Below are positions 30,482 through 42,279 of a stretch of 64,000 bases of DNA, piece after piece. The stretch's first letter is position 1; each line of letters starts with the position of its first letter. Location: NCBI GenBank assembly GCA_023630585.1, contig CM042535.1, positions 36,198,899 to 36,262,898 of the forward strand, read 5' to 3'. The translations under genes were made by a program, and so were the position numbers. The notes under the pieces are model-generated. The model had not been told where the DNA came from and ran no database searches. It saw only the letters and a list, made by a program, of their open reading frames with translations. This DNA is from Cranoglanis bouderius (lineage: Eukaryota > Chordata > Actinopteri > Siluriformes > Cranoglanididae).

Positions 30482-33000
30482 CTGTAAATTCATCACCAAT
30501 CAGAATTGATTCGATCAAAATATAGCACTTAAACCCTGCATCATAAGATCGACACATGTTAAGTAAAGCCGGTTTTAGCCTGTGCGATTACAGCGGTCTT
30601 TTAAGAAGTATACGTCACCCTGTACAAGATGATCCAGCCTGATACTGTGTGCCTTACATAAGTCCACCCCCCCCCCCAGGAAACTAAATTCGAGGCTTCA
30701 CAGGAAGGGGTTGGGGTGTGAATACTTATGCGGTCAACCTTTACATTGTTTACATGGAAATAATTTTGCAAACTATACCGATTTCAGCTCATGTTCCGAG
30801 CTAAAGTTTGCTAAAACATACTCATATAGTTCACATTTGTCTTTTTTTGTTATGAAACACAATTTTTTTTTTTTTAAACTGTTATAAGACTTTTATATGG
30901 CTACAAGGAATATTATTGTTTCTACTTGGCTGGCAGGTCCTTCGATACCTTGTTTTATCGGCGCACCATGAGATACGGTCAAAATTGTAATGACAGTTCT
31001 AAATAATGTCACTGCTACATAACAACCAGTTTAGAAACACCTGAACAGAAAAAGAATAAAGTGTCAATGTCCCACTATTCGTTCGTCTCTGTTTGATTCC
31101 TTTTAACCGTGAAACAGTGTTGTAAAGTATCATACTAGAACAATATACTGAATGATTTACTGTATGGATTCATTGGGATTCATTAGGAATGCGGGCTTAT
31201 ACAGTGCACTGACAAGGTCATTTGCAATACTGCTAGTTTCAAACAGCCAGCATGTGTATCGAACATGATATCAACAAATATTTCCAACACAGTGTGAAAG
31301 CATCAAGTGAAAGAGTAATATTTTCTTAAATAATTTACATGAAGGGAGATGATTAGCTGTAACAGAGGATGTGCTACAGAAGCCATGATGGTTCATGTTT
31401 AAAAAAAACTGGAGTCGCTGAGCTAAGGCCAGTTTTGTTGTTTTTCCACATACATTGATCGATTCTGCTCCAGTATATTTTGAGTACTCAGTTTGATTCA
31501 CTAGGTCTGTATCTGGACTGCCGTCCACCAGTTGATGACCCCTGATCTGTATGGTACAGTCTTCTTATTGATTACACTCCTCCTCTTCCTTTCGTCATAT
31601 TGACAAGTGGCACAGACCTCCTCTTTCCTTCTTCATGAGGTGATTCATGAAAAAGAAACCAACTGCTCATTTTGCTAAATTGAATATTTGCCTGTTACAG
31701 TTCACATATAAAAAGGGAGACATGTCATGTCCACCTTGGGCCAATAGAGGGCACCGTGAATATCCTTGCAGAACTTCTTTTTCTGTTGTCTCCTTGATTT
31801 CCTGTCTCAACCATGCTCACCTGTTTGTTATTTTCTGCTTGATCAGAGAAACAAAGGATGGCTCAGTGAGAAAAGTGTCTTTTGGTCATAGTCAAGAAAA
31901 GTGCTGTACAGTAATAAAATGCTCACAAGCAAATCAGTTGAATGTACTGATCACTCGGTCCAGCTGTAAGTGTGTGTAAGTCTGTTCTCGCGATCTGTTG
32001 CATGTGCACCGAGACACAGAGCAGTTGGTTGCGTTTCAAGGTCACATGACCATAGCAATATCATTTGAGGAGTTGCGTTATTGCCGTGTGACCTTCTCAC
32101 AAAGTCGACCTGCTCGCAAAGAACTGCCAGGTGTTCAAACTCAGTCATTTTTCGTCATGTATTTTATATAATTTGTATCAGTTTCATGTCATGCGTACTG
32201 TTGTGTGCAGATTACCAATTATAAACTAAAATGATAAACTGCAGTGTGATCAGTTCTCAGAGTTTCCACATTATAATGTTGCACATTATTGCACACACAC
32301 TGTTACACAATCTGTTACACAACCTGTTACACAACCTGTCCCTGTTCAAAAACGCAACAGTTCCTTGTGTTTCTTTGTTTTTCATTCAGTTTTTTTTTTT
32401 TATTTCTCACGTCATTATTTTAATATTTTACTGTTAAATTATGACCGCTTGGGCTTGAATTGAATTTAATGCTTTGAACATTATTACTAAAACAAACAAA
32501 CAAACAAATAAACAAAAAAACTATTATTCAGAATTTTGACATTGTTAACAAGAACCACATCTGGCATTTGTCTATAAACATTTGGTCATACAGTGGATGT
32601 CTGAGTAGAGATGACTATATGAGTAGAGACTCACACATTATTGTGAGATTAATCTCAAATCTGTGGAAATGTTGTCTTGTGAATTCACCCCAAAGCTGCA
32701 TGAGAAAGTTTTAGTCTTCTGCAAGACACAGGAACAAACCAACTCATTTATACAACCAAATTCAACCTGATAGAAAAGCAGCAGGTGAAAGGCCTAATAA
32801 ATCTGTCCAAGGACATGACAGGGGGCAGAACATGATGAATTAACCCTACGAGTTTATAATTAAAGTATGGTGATGTTTTGCTTCATTTGATGAGAATGCA
32901 GCACTTTAAGGGTTAAATAACAGCAGGATCTTTACACATTAAGCACAAGAAACCACTTCTGTTCTCTCACTTCCTTTTCTATCTGCAGAATGTTCATTAC
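30482..33000. other. No gene supported; possible hAT end near 31,544
   Basis: No transmembrane exon for lectin C was found. On the minus strand 31,544 downward begins 'caggggtcatcaactggtgg'... wait-free hAT-like terminus style, but without a second end or transposase. Short frames here lack domains. A C-run occurs at 30,668-30,678. Confidence 0.35.
32969..32976 (+). promoter_or_regulatory. ETS/PU.1-like site upstream of the exon at 33,098
   Basis: ACTTCCTT (AAGGAAGT on the other strand), 122-129 bp before the ATG at 33,098. It matches lectin A's upstream site in orientation and distance. Regulatory use is inferred. Confidence 0.3.
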
Positions 33001-33097
33001 ACAACATACGACACTCGAGTAAAGCGGCGCAGCTGTACAGTCGCATCCTCACACAAACATTCAGTAATTCAGTGGTTTAGTGGTTTATAGTTTAAAG

Positions 33098-33260
33098 ATG
33101 TTTCAGTGTGCTTCTAATGTCAACTGCATGGAGGAGCGGAATAGAGGAGACGAAGAGGACGTGACGGTGGTCATCTATAAAATTGCGGATGATTTTAGAG
33201 GCTACAGCACAGAGCTGGAGAAAGCTGATACAAAGAGTAACCTACCAACTCAACACACAG
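33098..33260 (+). CDS. Candidate first (cytoplasmic) exon of a plus-strand C-type lectin
   Basis: ATG at 33,098 (or 33,128, in frame) opens 54 codons and then a canonical donor (CACACAG/GTACAC) in phase 1, the phase used by first exons of lectins A and B. The peptide is hydrophilic and acidic with Tyr residues (VVIYKIADDFRGYSTE), as expected for a cytoplasmic tail. The next phase-compatible plus-strand lectin exon is at 46,642, so it may be exon 1 of lectin E across a 13.4-kb intron. Alternatively it is an orphan exon whose partners were lost. A truncated Tc1 element starts soon after it. Confidence 0.55.
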
Positions 33261-33329
33261 GTACACAAGCAAATGTGTTTTATGTCCAAATGAAAGCAGA
33301 TTAGGGGGGGAAAAAAAAATTAAATTTAT

Positions 33330-34242
33330 ATATATATATAATTATTGGTTGGTCTGCAACACTTGGTCAATAAGTTTGGCAACAGAGTCGTGTGTGAGGT
33401 GATTGCCATGTTTCCTGTTAAAGTTCATCGCAACCTTGTGACAGCTTCCTGATCCAGCCATGAGAATGATTTCAATACGTTATTATTGGCGCACACAGAG
33501 AGGTAGCCATATGGAAAAGTACCTCATGCCCACGGTTAAATATGGTGGTGGCTCTTTAATGTTTTGGGGCTTTTTTTCTGCCAGAGGACCTGGACATTTT
33601 GTTAGGATACATGGCATCATGGACTCAAATATCAAATATCAGCAGATATTAAATGAAAACCTGACTGCCTCTGCCAGAAAGCTTAAAATGGGCCGTTATT
33701 GGATCTTCCAGCAGGACAATGATCCAAAACATACATCAAAATCAACACAAAAATGGTTTACTGACCACAAAATCCATGGTAAGGTCCTGCCATGCCCATC
33801 CCAGTCCCTTGACTTGAAACCCATAGAAAACCTGTGGGGTGAACTGAAGAGGAGAGTCCACCAGCGTGGACCTCGAAATTTGAAGGATCTGGAGAGATTC
33901 TGTATGGAGGAATGGTCTCAGATCCCTTGCCATGTATTCTCCAACCTCATCAGGCATTATAGGAGAAGACTCAGAGCTGTTATCTTGGCAAAGGGAGGTA
34001 GCAAAAAGTATTAACTAAAAGGGTGCCAATAATTGTTGCACACCTATATTTAACAAAGTTTTTTTTTTTTTTTTTTGGATAAACCTGTGTTGTGTTTGCA
34101 ATTGTTTGAGATCCATGAGAGCAGAGTATTTTTTGTGAATACTTTGAACAAAAATCAAAAAGTTCAACAATAAAGACAATTTTTCACAGCCTCCTTTTCT
34201 CATATTTACCAAGGGTGCCAATATTAGTGGAGGGCGCTGTAC
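33330..34242 (+). mobile_element. 5'-truncated Tc1-like transposon
   Basis: A plus-strand frame (33,460-34,014) holds the C-terminal catalytic part of a Tc1 transposase: YGGGSLMFWG, FQQDNDPKHTSKS (second Asp) and PIENLWGELKRR (Glu, with the usual SPDLN changed to SLDLK). The N-terminal half is absent. The right terminus 'aatattagtggagggcgctg' ends near 34,242. The left boundary is unclear. Confidence 0.75.
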
Positions 34243-34254
34243 ATCAAGGGTCAT

Positions 34255-35620
34255 CTTCGCCTGTCTTTAGATACACTAGACCACAGCACTGTTGAATTCT
34301 CTATTCTGATTGGTCAGAAGGTGTTGATTAATTTTGTATAACAGCAGCATTGACAATAATGCTGGCTGTAATTTAAATCACAGGTTCTGCTATGTTAGTG
34401 TTTCTATAGTAACAGCTAAATTACACTTGCACGATGGACACTAAACGTAATCTATACATTAAATATGTATAAATAACAAAGGAAGTGTCAGGAAATTTGC
34501 CACCACAAGGAGGCTGATGAGGGAATGAAGGACAGTTTATACCTGCTGTAAAGTAAATGACAACAGGAACTTGTTTTCACTGACGTTCCAGAACACTGAA
34601 TGGAACTATAAATGGATAAAAATTATGAACAAGTATGTCTTTCGTTTATTAATAAAAAATCATTATTTGCTGGTAAAAATTGCTGTTGTATAAGAGGAAT
34701 AAAACACTTGAGGACTTGTTGTTACATGAAAACAATTAACTTTTAAGGGTTATAGCAGTAACTCTGCTTCGCATCCGGCTGCATCACACCACCTCGTCGC
34801 TGATTATTTCCTGTGCTTTATTCCTTACTTACTCATTGTTTTTGCTTTTTGTTTCAGCAATACATTAACAATAATATCAACATCAACAATCTTTGGCTTA
34901 TTCTTATTTTTCTCTGTCAGTTAAAGTGAAATTAACCAATCATGGTCATCTGTGAGCTCATGTATGCAGAAGAGGAAAAATGTTTCTTTTTTTCCTCTGA
35001 GTGTAATATGCTGCATTTAGACACAGCATGTGCAGCAGTTTGAAATGATGTGGTTGGCTGGCTTCACATGTTAGCTGTCATATGATGGCGAGAGCTGGCT
35101 GGTGGGTGGGAACTGGCCAAAATGGGGGTAAAATCCACTTTTATCAATTACTTTCAGTAAGCAATTCACCACAAATGAGACGCCAGTCCATCACAGGGTA
35201 GCATTTTTAATGCATTGAACGGTATATACATGTATTACTAATAATATGACTAGAAAAAAATATGTGCACTGCAAAAAATTACATCTTCGCAAGTGAAAAT
35301 ATCTTGAATATAGTCCAATTTATCTGCTATTTCCTATTATATGATTACAAGTAACCAAACATGAAATTATTAAACCTATTTCCAGACATTTTTCTCATTT
35401 CAAGCTTTACATTGTTGTAGCGTATGATCTATACTCAAACTGATTTCTAAATTAACCCAAACTAAACATAGAGTAACCCCGAGAGGCCTCCTGCGGCCAG
35501 ATGCACCTTTGGAATGCAAAAAGTCTCTCTGGGACCCACACAGGACTTACCCCTGCAATAAAAGAAACCTTTGATGACTGAACTTCTGGGAAACTTCATG
35601 ATTAGTTCGTCAGCAGGGAT
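34255..35620. other. Intergenic, no gene seen
   Basis: AT-rich non-coding DNA without recognised repeats. The short open frames carry no domain. Confidence 0.45.
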
Positions 35621-35626
35621 CCAACA

Positions 35627-35658
35627 CACACACACACACGCACACACACTTACTTTAC

Positions 35659-35701
<43 letters not shown>
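35627..35701. repeat. (CA)n microsatellite, interrupted
   Basis: Two CA blocks separated by 'cttactttacgac', the second about 40 bp. A third short block follows at 35,715. Confidence 0.85.
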
Positions 35702-35703
<2 letters not shown>

Positions 35704-36019
35704 ACGCTTACCTTACACACACAATGGAGAAACCCCTCTCTCTTCAATGTAACGTGTAATTATATGTAATTATTCCATGTCTAAATAGTGTGATGTTATT
35801 TTGTTTACATATATTGTGTGTTTAACTAACCTTAATGACTTTAAATAGTTTTAATCTAGCATATCATTTTAAATGTCTGTAACCAGGTTTTATTTGTAAT
35901 ATTCTTCACAAATCCATCGAATTTGGTATGTAGTTAATCGTCTCGAGATACCCGGATTGATTATGCATATCACATTGCAATGGGATACATCGTTTCATGT
36001 TTTCACTTAATTTCATTTA

Positions 36020-36800
36020 TAACACGGTATAAGCCAGCTCCTCCCTGGACATTTAAATTAGGGTCCGAGACCAGACAAAGAGAGTCATCCGGACATGCAA
36101 ACCCAACTTCCTGATTGGCCCATAGCCCAAAGAGGCGTGTGCGCTGGTGTTGTTTTAAAACAACACCACGCTCACTTCTCTCTTCGGATTTGAGAGTTAG
36201 ACTTCAGAGTTTGACTTCACTTCTCAACTTCACTTCTTCCGGTTTCTCTCCCCCGGGGCCACGTGCCCCGGGAAGAGGAAGCCAGGATCTCTCTCCCTCC
36301 GGACACAAGATGCAACTACCTCCGGGCTCACGCCTTTCAAACAACAACGAACCAGCGAACTCTACCCGACCTCACACAAACTCTCAACCTTGAGGCCATG
36401 CAAGTATAGTTAATGACCTATATCTGCGTTTAAGATTGGACCCCTGTGTTACAGGAGAATTAAGTTCGTGCTGGTTCTGAAAAAGGCTAAATAGTTGTGT
36501 TTTTGTCTGCTCCCCTTTCTTTCATTACTTTCTCTCTATCCCTTTTCTCTCCCTGTATATAGATGTGTATATATGTATGTTTTGCTTAGAGTTAGTCGTG
36601 TGTATCCATAGTCACATATAGCTATTAAAATCTATTATCACACGCTTGATTTTCTCTGTTCTGTTGACGGGATGAGTCCCTTAAACGCTCCGATCTCGAT
36701 TACCCGCTCTAATTTTTAATAATAAACTCCGTGAGTTAATTCTTCCTGGCCAGAAGGATAAACTCACTCTTTAGAGTTCATAGAGCTGATCTAGGCCACA
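36020..36800 (+). other. Unclassified GC-richer segment with palindrome and hairpin
   Basis: This stretch looks LTR-like (pyrimidine tract at 36,510-36,560, AATAAA near 36,721, CG-rich 5' part), but no terminal TG/CA pair with a target duplication was found. It contains a 24-bp perfect palindrome centred on TTTTAAAA (36,145-36,168) and an 8-bp GC stem, CCCGGGGC/GCCCCGGG, around 36,252-36,272. A 92-codon frame (36,115-36,393) has no recognised domain. Confidence 0.35.
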
Positions 36801-37460
36801 TACATAGTAATAATTAATTATAATCCGTTGTAGTTAATTATCTATATGTATATGTGCACCTATATGAATTCCCTTTCATGGCTGATGTATATTTATAACT
36901 GGTCACAACACGCGTTGATTAGATATATAGATATATTTCACGCCACTCGAGCTAATTCCTCACATAAATTGGAGAATACATTTAAACGTGTTAAACATCT
37001 TTTTTTTATTTGTTACATGAATTGTAACTGGTGGAGAATATTATTTTAAACGTTGCAGATTCATCCGAGTTACTACACATTACTGTAGATAACGCGGGCA
37101 CGCTTTAAAACTCGTCTCCTTTAAAAAGGTGCGGTGAATCCAAGCGTGCGCTTCTGTTTCGTTTCATGTTTAAAGTTGATCCATTTCATTATTCTGGCTT
37201 AAAAGAATAATGCATAATAATAATACCCCTTTTTTGTAGAGATTTTCGCTACATTGTCTTGTTCTATTGGCAGATAATTTGCTTCTTTCTATAAATAAAT
37301 GCTTAAAAATGAGCAAAAATTTTTCTGCCAATGCAACAAGAAATGAGTTTATCTGCCAAGCTTGAAATGGGTAAAAATGTGTCGATACAGGTTTCAGCAA
37401 TCTAATATTCGGTTTGTTGTAATCTTGTAGTAGTAAATATTAGACCAATTTGGCTATATT
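36801..37460. other. Intergenic, no gene seen
   Basis: AT-rich sequence. I see no coding, RNA or transposon feature. Confidence 0.45.
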
Positions 37461-37465
37461 CAAGA

Positions 37466-37905
37466 TACAGTGGGTATAGAAAAGAATCATCCCCCTTTAA
37501 AATAATCACATTTTGTTGCTTTTTAGCCTGAAATGAAGACGAACACAGTTTTTGTTTTATCCAGCTGTATTTACTCAGTGCAACTTATAAGATCCAAGTG
37601 AAAGATATAACACCAACAGGTCAGGAAAACATTTAAAAAAATAAAAAAAAAACAGAATCACTGAGTTGGAAAAAGGATCACCCACTTGCTTTAATTTGCC
37701 TTAATTTTTTAATTACAGCCTTTAGTCTGTTGGGATCTATCTCTACTAACTTTGCACATCTAGACTTTTCAATATTTGCCCACTCTTCTTTGCAGAACTG
37801 CTCAAGTTCAGTTAAATGTGATGGTGACCGTTTGTGGACTGCAGTCTTCAAGTCATTCCACAGATTTTCAATGGGGTTTATGTCTGGGCTCTGACTAGAC
37901 TAGTT
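37466..37905 (-). mobile_element. Tc1-like transposon fragment
   Basis: Starts with the terminus 'acagtgggtatagaaaagaa' shared with 15,770. From about 37,690 the minus strand carries decayed transposase C-terminal sequence, including the PINPIENLW-like region ('cagattttcaatggggttta', 37,860-37,879). The element stops near 37,905, so most of the transposase is missing. Confidence 0.65.
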
Positions 37906-37999
37906 TCTCCATAGTTGATGTGATGAACTACACCATGTGGTTACTCTGCTAGGGGCACCTGTATGTAATTAAAGGTAATTGACTACACACATATACTAT

Positions 38000-38839
38000 A
38001 TGCTTCCCGATTCACAAACTTGGTGGGACTTTTCCCTCGAATTTTCCCCAGTTTCTCATTCATGGACTTTCACTTTGTTTACTTCGCCATGTGCTTGGTT
38101 GTTTTGGTTTACGTTATGTCTCCGCCACTGCATGTTGATTGGTTCTTCGTTTTTGGTTCATGTTATGTCTCCGCCCCTGCTTGTTCATTGGTTCACTGTT
38201 TTACATTTCATTATGAGTTTCAGGTGTTTTGTGTTTTGCCTCGTTTCGTTTATATTATTTAAACCCGTTTGTGTGTGTATTGAACTGAATTAATGTCCTT
38301 TGTATTTGCACTTACCTCGCGTTTCCTGGACTGTGGATTTATGCCTTGATATTCTGTGGATTTATGCTTTGATATTCTTTGGATTTATTCTTTGATATTC
38401 TGTGGATTTATGCCTTGAGATTCTGTGGATTTATGCCTTGATATACTGTGGATTCTTGCCTCACTATTTGTGGATGATTGCCTCACCTTATTTGTGGATT
38501 ATTGCCTTGCCTTATTTGTGGAGTATTGCCTCACCTTATTTGTGGATTATTGCCTTGCCTTATTTGTGGAGTATTGCCTCACCTTATTTGTGGATTATTG
38601 CCTTGCCTTATTTGTGGAGTATTGCCTCACTTTATTTGTGGATTATTGCCTTGCCTTATTTGTGGATTATTGCCTTGCCTTATTTGTGGAGTATTGCCTC
38701 GCCTTATTTGTGGAATACAAATTACTATACAAATAATACTGTTTCTAATTTTGTGACTGTTCCTTTACTTTTGAGTTGTTCTTAATAAAGTGACTTTTCC
38801 CCCTGCACTTGCATCCAGCCCTCCGTACATTTCGTAACA
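38000..38839 (+). mobile_element. Truncated gypsy-type LTR with an internal minisatellite
   Basis: It ends ...CGTAACA at 38,839 after 'aataaagtgacttttccccc', like the TGTTAG-type LTRs at 41,499 and 153. The left end is missing. 38,457-38,715 consists of about 31-bp units alternating 'ttgcctcaccttatttgtgg' and 'ttgccttgccttatttgtgg', which keeps several frames open by chance. Confidence 0.55.
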
Positions 38840-40054
38840 AAGATGATGGAAATATTTTTGAGAAAACTCTGTTTGCACAAAGAAGGCCAGTCAGATCAGC
38901 AAAACTGGTTAAAAAATGGTTAAAAAGATGAAGGATTATTAATGACAACAGATGACCAGCAGACTGGGCAGGATAATTGTGAGTAAAATCAAGAAAAAAA
39001 CAGGCATGAAATAGCAGCAAGGATTGCTTCAGACATCACTAAGAATTACCAGATACAACTACAGCTCAAAGTATTCAAAGCGGGATAAATAAGCATGGGT
39101 AGAGAGGGAGGGTAATGCGGCAGAAACCATTCATCAGCCTCAGGAATAAGAAAGCAAGAGTGAAATATCCAAAAGAACATGCATAGAAAGACAGCAAATT
39201 CTACATTTTGAGTAAACAGTGACACCCAAGATGCATGCAGATTGCACAATATATAGCAGCCTTGTGCTGAGTCAATAAAGTGGCCAGTGAGTACATTTTA
39301 TTTGTAAATTGTAGTTTTGCAGTAACTGATGGATAAAGCCCGTGTCTTAAGCATTTCAATCCAGAGTTGTGAACTGTTGACCTGGGAACTAACGTGTCTT
39401 TCTATTGAAAGGTCAGCTTCCCCTTTCCTACATTTGCGTGTTCCTTTAAACCTGTGCTTTTAATATGGTTGGTTTCTGTGACAGGAACCACACAGACATG
39501 TTAAACCACATGGCCTTCATTAGTAGAGAAAAATATCAGAGCAAGCAAAAAAACAAACATTAACTAGTCTTCAGTAACCACTTTATCCTGGTCAGGGTTG
39601 CAGTGGCTCTAGAGCTAATCCCGGCAACACTGGGAGCAAATCAGGAAAATTCACTTTAGATGGGATAACAATCCTTGTTATTATTATATAATGTTAATAT
39701 ATATATATTGTTCTGCTGGTAAATTGTATTTACAAAACAAATGGATCAGGGCCACTTCCACTTAACTATGTAACTATGTAACAGTTAACTTATTTCATGA
39801 TAACTAAGTTGGGCACATTGACAGAGGTCAAAACATTCTCTATTTCCCTTGCCAGAAAGAGTGTGTATACATGTATGTTAGTGCATCTTTCAAATGGGAA
39901 AACTGGGGAAACAAACTAAGACACAGTTAAAGCTGGTGCATATGTTCAGCTGATTCATTTGTTAACTCGGGAACAGTAAACAGGATACAAAACAACTTGT
40001 CTTGTTTCTAATTTTAAGTTATTGATTAGGGCTTTAAAGATTTAATTTGCTCAC
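38840..40054. other. Intergenic, no gene seen
   Basis: No coding region supported. The stretch beside 40,055 is homologous to the intron that follows the neck exon of lectin B ('caataactt' and 'cctgtttac' blocks align), so it belongs to the decayed lectin locus F. Confidence 0.45.
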
Positions 40055-41290
40055 CTATAAAAGCCAACTTGTTTTAACTGGTCTGTAACTGGTCTGTTTC
40101 TATAGTCAGGTTCTTGTAACTGGTCTCTCTCTATAGACATGGTGTTGTAACTGGTCTGTAACTGGTCCCTGTCTATATAGTCAGGGTGTTGTAACTGGCC
40201 CCTCTCTATAGTTATGGTGTTGTAACTGGTCTGTAACTGTCCTCTCTCTATAGTCAGGGTGTTGTAACTGGCCCCTCTCTATAGTTATGGTGTTGTAACT
40301 GGTCTGTAACTGTTCTCTCTCTATAGTTATGGTGTTGTTACTGGTCTGTAACTGTCCTCTCTCTATAGTCAGGGTGTTGTAACTGGCCTCTCTCTATAGT
40401 CAGGGTGTTGTAACTGGCCCCTCTCTATAGTTATAGTGTTGTAACTGGTCTGTAACTGACCTCTCTCTATAGTTATGGTGTTGTAACTGGTCTGTAACTG
40501 GCCTCTCTCTATAGTCAGGGTGTTGAAACTGGTCTCTCTCTATAGTTATGGTGTTGTTACTGGTCTGTAACTGTCCTCTCTCTATAGTTATGGTGTTGTA
40601 ACTGGTTTGTAACTGGTCCCTCTCTATAGACATGGTGTTGTAACTGGTCTGTAACTGTTCTCTCTCTATAGTTATGGTGTTGTAACTGGTCTGTAATTGG
40701 CCTCTCTCTATAGTCAGGGTGTTGTAACTGGTCTATTTCTATAGTTTTGGTGTTGTAACTGGTCTGTAACTGTCCTCTCTCTATAGTCAGGGTGTTGTAA
40801 CTGGTCCCTCTCTATAGACATGGTGTTGTAACTGGTCTGTAACTGTTCTCTCTCTCTATAGTTATGGTGTTGTAACTGGTCTGTAATTGGCCTCTCTCTA
40901 TAGTCAGGGTGTTGTAACTGGTCCATTTCTATAGTTATGGTGTTGTAACTGGTCTGTAACTGACCTCTCTCTATAGTTATGGTGTTGTAACTGGTCTGTA
41001 ACTGACCTCTCTCTATAGTTATGGTGTTGTAACTGGTCTGTAATTGGCCTCTCTCTATAGTCAGGGTGTTGTAACTGGTCCATTTCTATAGTTATGGTGT
41101 TGTAACTGGTCTGTAACTGTCCTCTCTCTATAGTTATGGTGTTGTAACTGGTCTGTAACTGACCTCTCTCTATAGTTATGGTGTTGTAACTGGTCTGTAA
41201 CTGGTCTCTCTCTATAGTCAGGGTGTTGTAACTGGTCTGTAACTGTCCTCTCTCTATAGTCAGGGTGTTGTAACTTGTCTGTAACTGGAC
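40055..41290 (-). pseudogene. Expanded lectin neck exon, frame-broken (locus F)
   Basis: About 31 tandem units of the lectin coiled-coil repeat on the minus strand: roughly 21 of 42 bp (14 codons, LTIERDQLQTSYNT type) and roughly 10 of 31 bp. The short units lack 11 bp between two copies of 'accagtt', so each shifts the frame and no long neck can be read. The 3' end keeps a splice donor (ACAAGTTGGCTTTTATAG/GTGAGC) like lectin B's neck exon, and the next intron is similar to B's. No transmembrane exon or lectin-domain exon was found nearby. Confidence 0.82.
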
Positions 41291-41498
41291 ACCTCATGAA
41301 GCAATCACAAAAATACAAGGTCTCATAGATAAGTGTGTGTAAAATGGCTGTGTGTGTTGAGCTTGTGTGTTGGTGTCTGTACTTAATACGTAAGTATTAT
41401 TTTTGCATATATACTGTTTTTAGTTTTAGCTACACCCCCTCTCAGCCAAGCCAAGTGAACTCCTGTAACTACAACTCATCTGTTCATTACTTTACTAG

Positions 41499-42274
41499 TG
41501 TTAGGGTTTCCCCCCATGCTGTTCGCTGAAGCGGGCGAGCAGCACACTTCCGCATTCACAGACTCTCGTTTTGTTTACTTCGCCACGTGTTTCTTTGTTT
41601 TAGTTTATGTCCTGTCTCTGCTCCTGTATGTTCATTGGTTCTTTGCTTTATCTGTGATTCTGTGTTTCAGGTGTTTTGTGTTAAGTCTCATTTTCATTCA
41701 TGTGTTTAAGCCTTTCGTTTCTTCGCCTCGGGGCAAAGTATTTGTGCACTCACCTTGTCTCCACAACTACTGAGCGGATTTATATGGACTGTCTATTCTG
41801 TTTTTTTGACTCTTGCTAACACTTCTCGGACTTTGGATTATAGCCTTGCCCCAGTTATCACGATTTCAGGGTTTTGGACATTCGCTAACGTCTTCTGGTT
41901 TTTGGAATTAATGCCTAACCCATGTTTTTAGTTTTGCCAGTGCTGTGAGCTTTGCCCATGTTTTCTAGTTTTGCCATTGATACAAGCTTTGCCCATGTTT
42001 TCTAGTTTAGCCATTGCTACGAGCTGAGCCCATGTTATCTAATTTTGCCATAGCCATGAATTTAGCCTATGTTATCTTAGCCCATGTTATCTAGTTTTTC
42101 CATTGCTATGAGCGTTGTCTATGTCATCTAGTTTTTGACCTTGCTTGAAACCTTCCTGTGTTCCTGAGTTCTTTGGCTTCATGTGTTAGAGTTGTCCCAT
42201 AACTTTTGAACTGTTCCTAATAAACTGACTTTTCCCCTGCACTTGCATCTGGCTCCCGTTCCCGTGATCTAACA
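41499..42274 (+). mobile_element. Solo LTR (gypsy type) with target duplication ACTAG
   Basis: 776 bp starting TGTTAGGG and ending ATCTAACA, flanked on both sides by ACTAG (41,494-41,498 and 42,275-42,279). It carries AATAAA and 'cttttcccctgcacttgcat' near its 3' end, shared with the LTRs of the gag-METAP1 element, so it is probably a relative. Internal repeats of 'agctttgcccatgttttcta' occur at 41,930-42,100. No internal region remains. Confidence 0.85.
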
Positions 42275-42279
42275 ACTAG

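Noticed and set aside
31951..32148. Possible transmembrane exon of lectin C (contains TALCLG, as in lectin B)
   Set aside because: The match is only six residues, the surrounding peptide is hydrophilic, and no proper splice sites flank it.
38402..38785. Three overlapping plus-strand frames of 92-127 codons rich in Leu, Trp and Tyr
   Set aside because: They lie in a 31-bp minisatellite within a truncated LTR, and the apparent membrane-like peptide is a repeat artefact.
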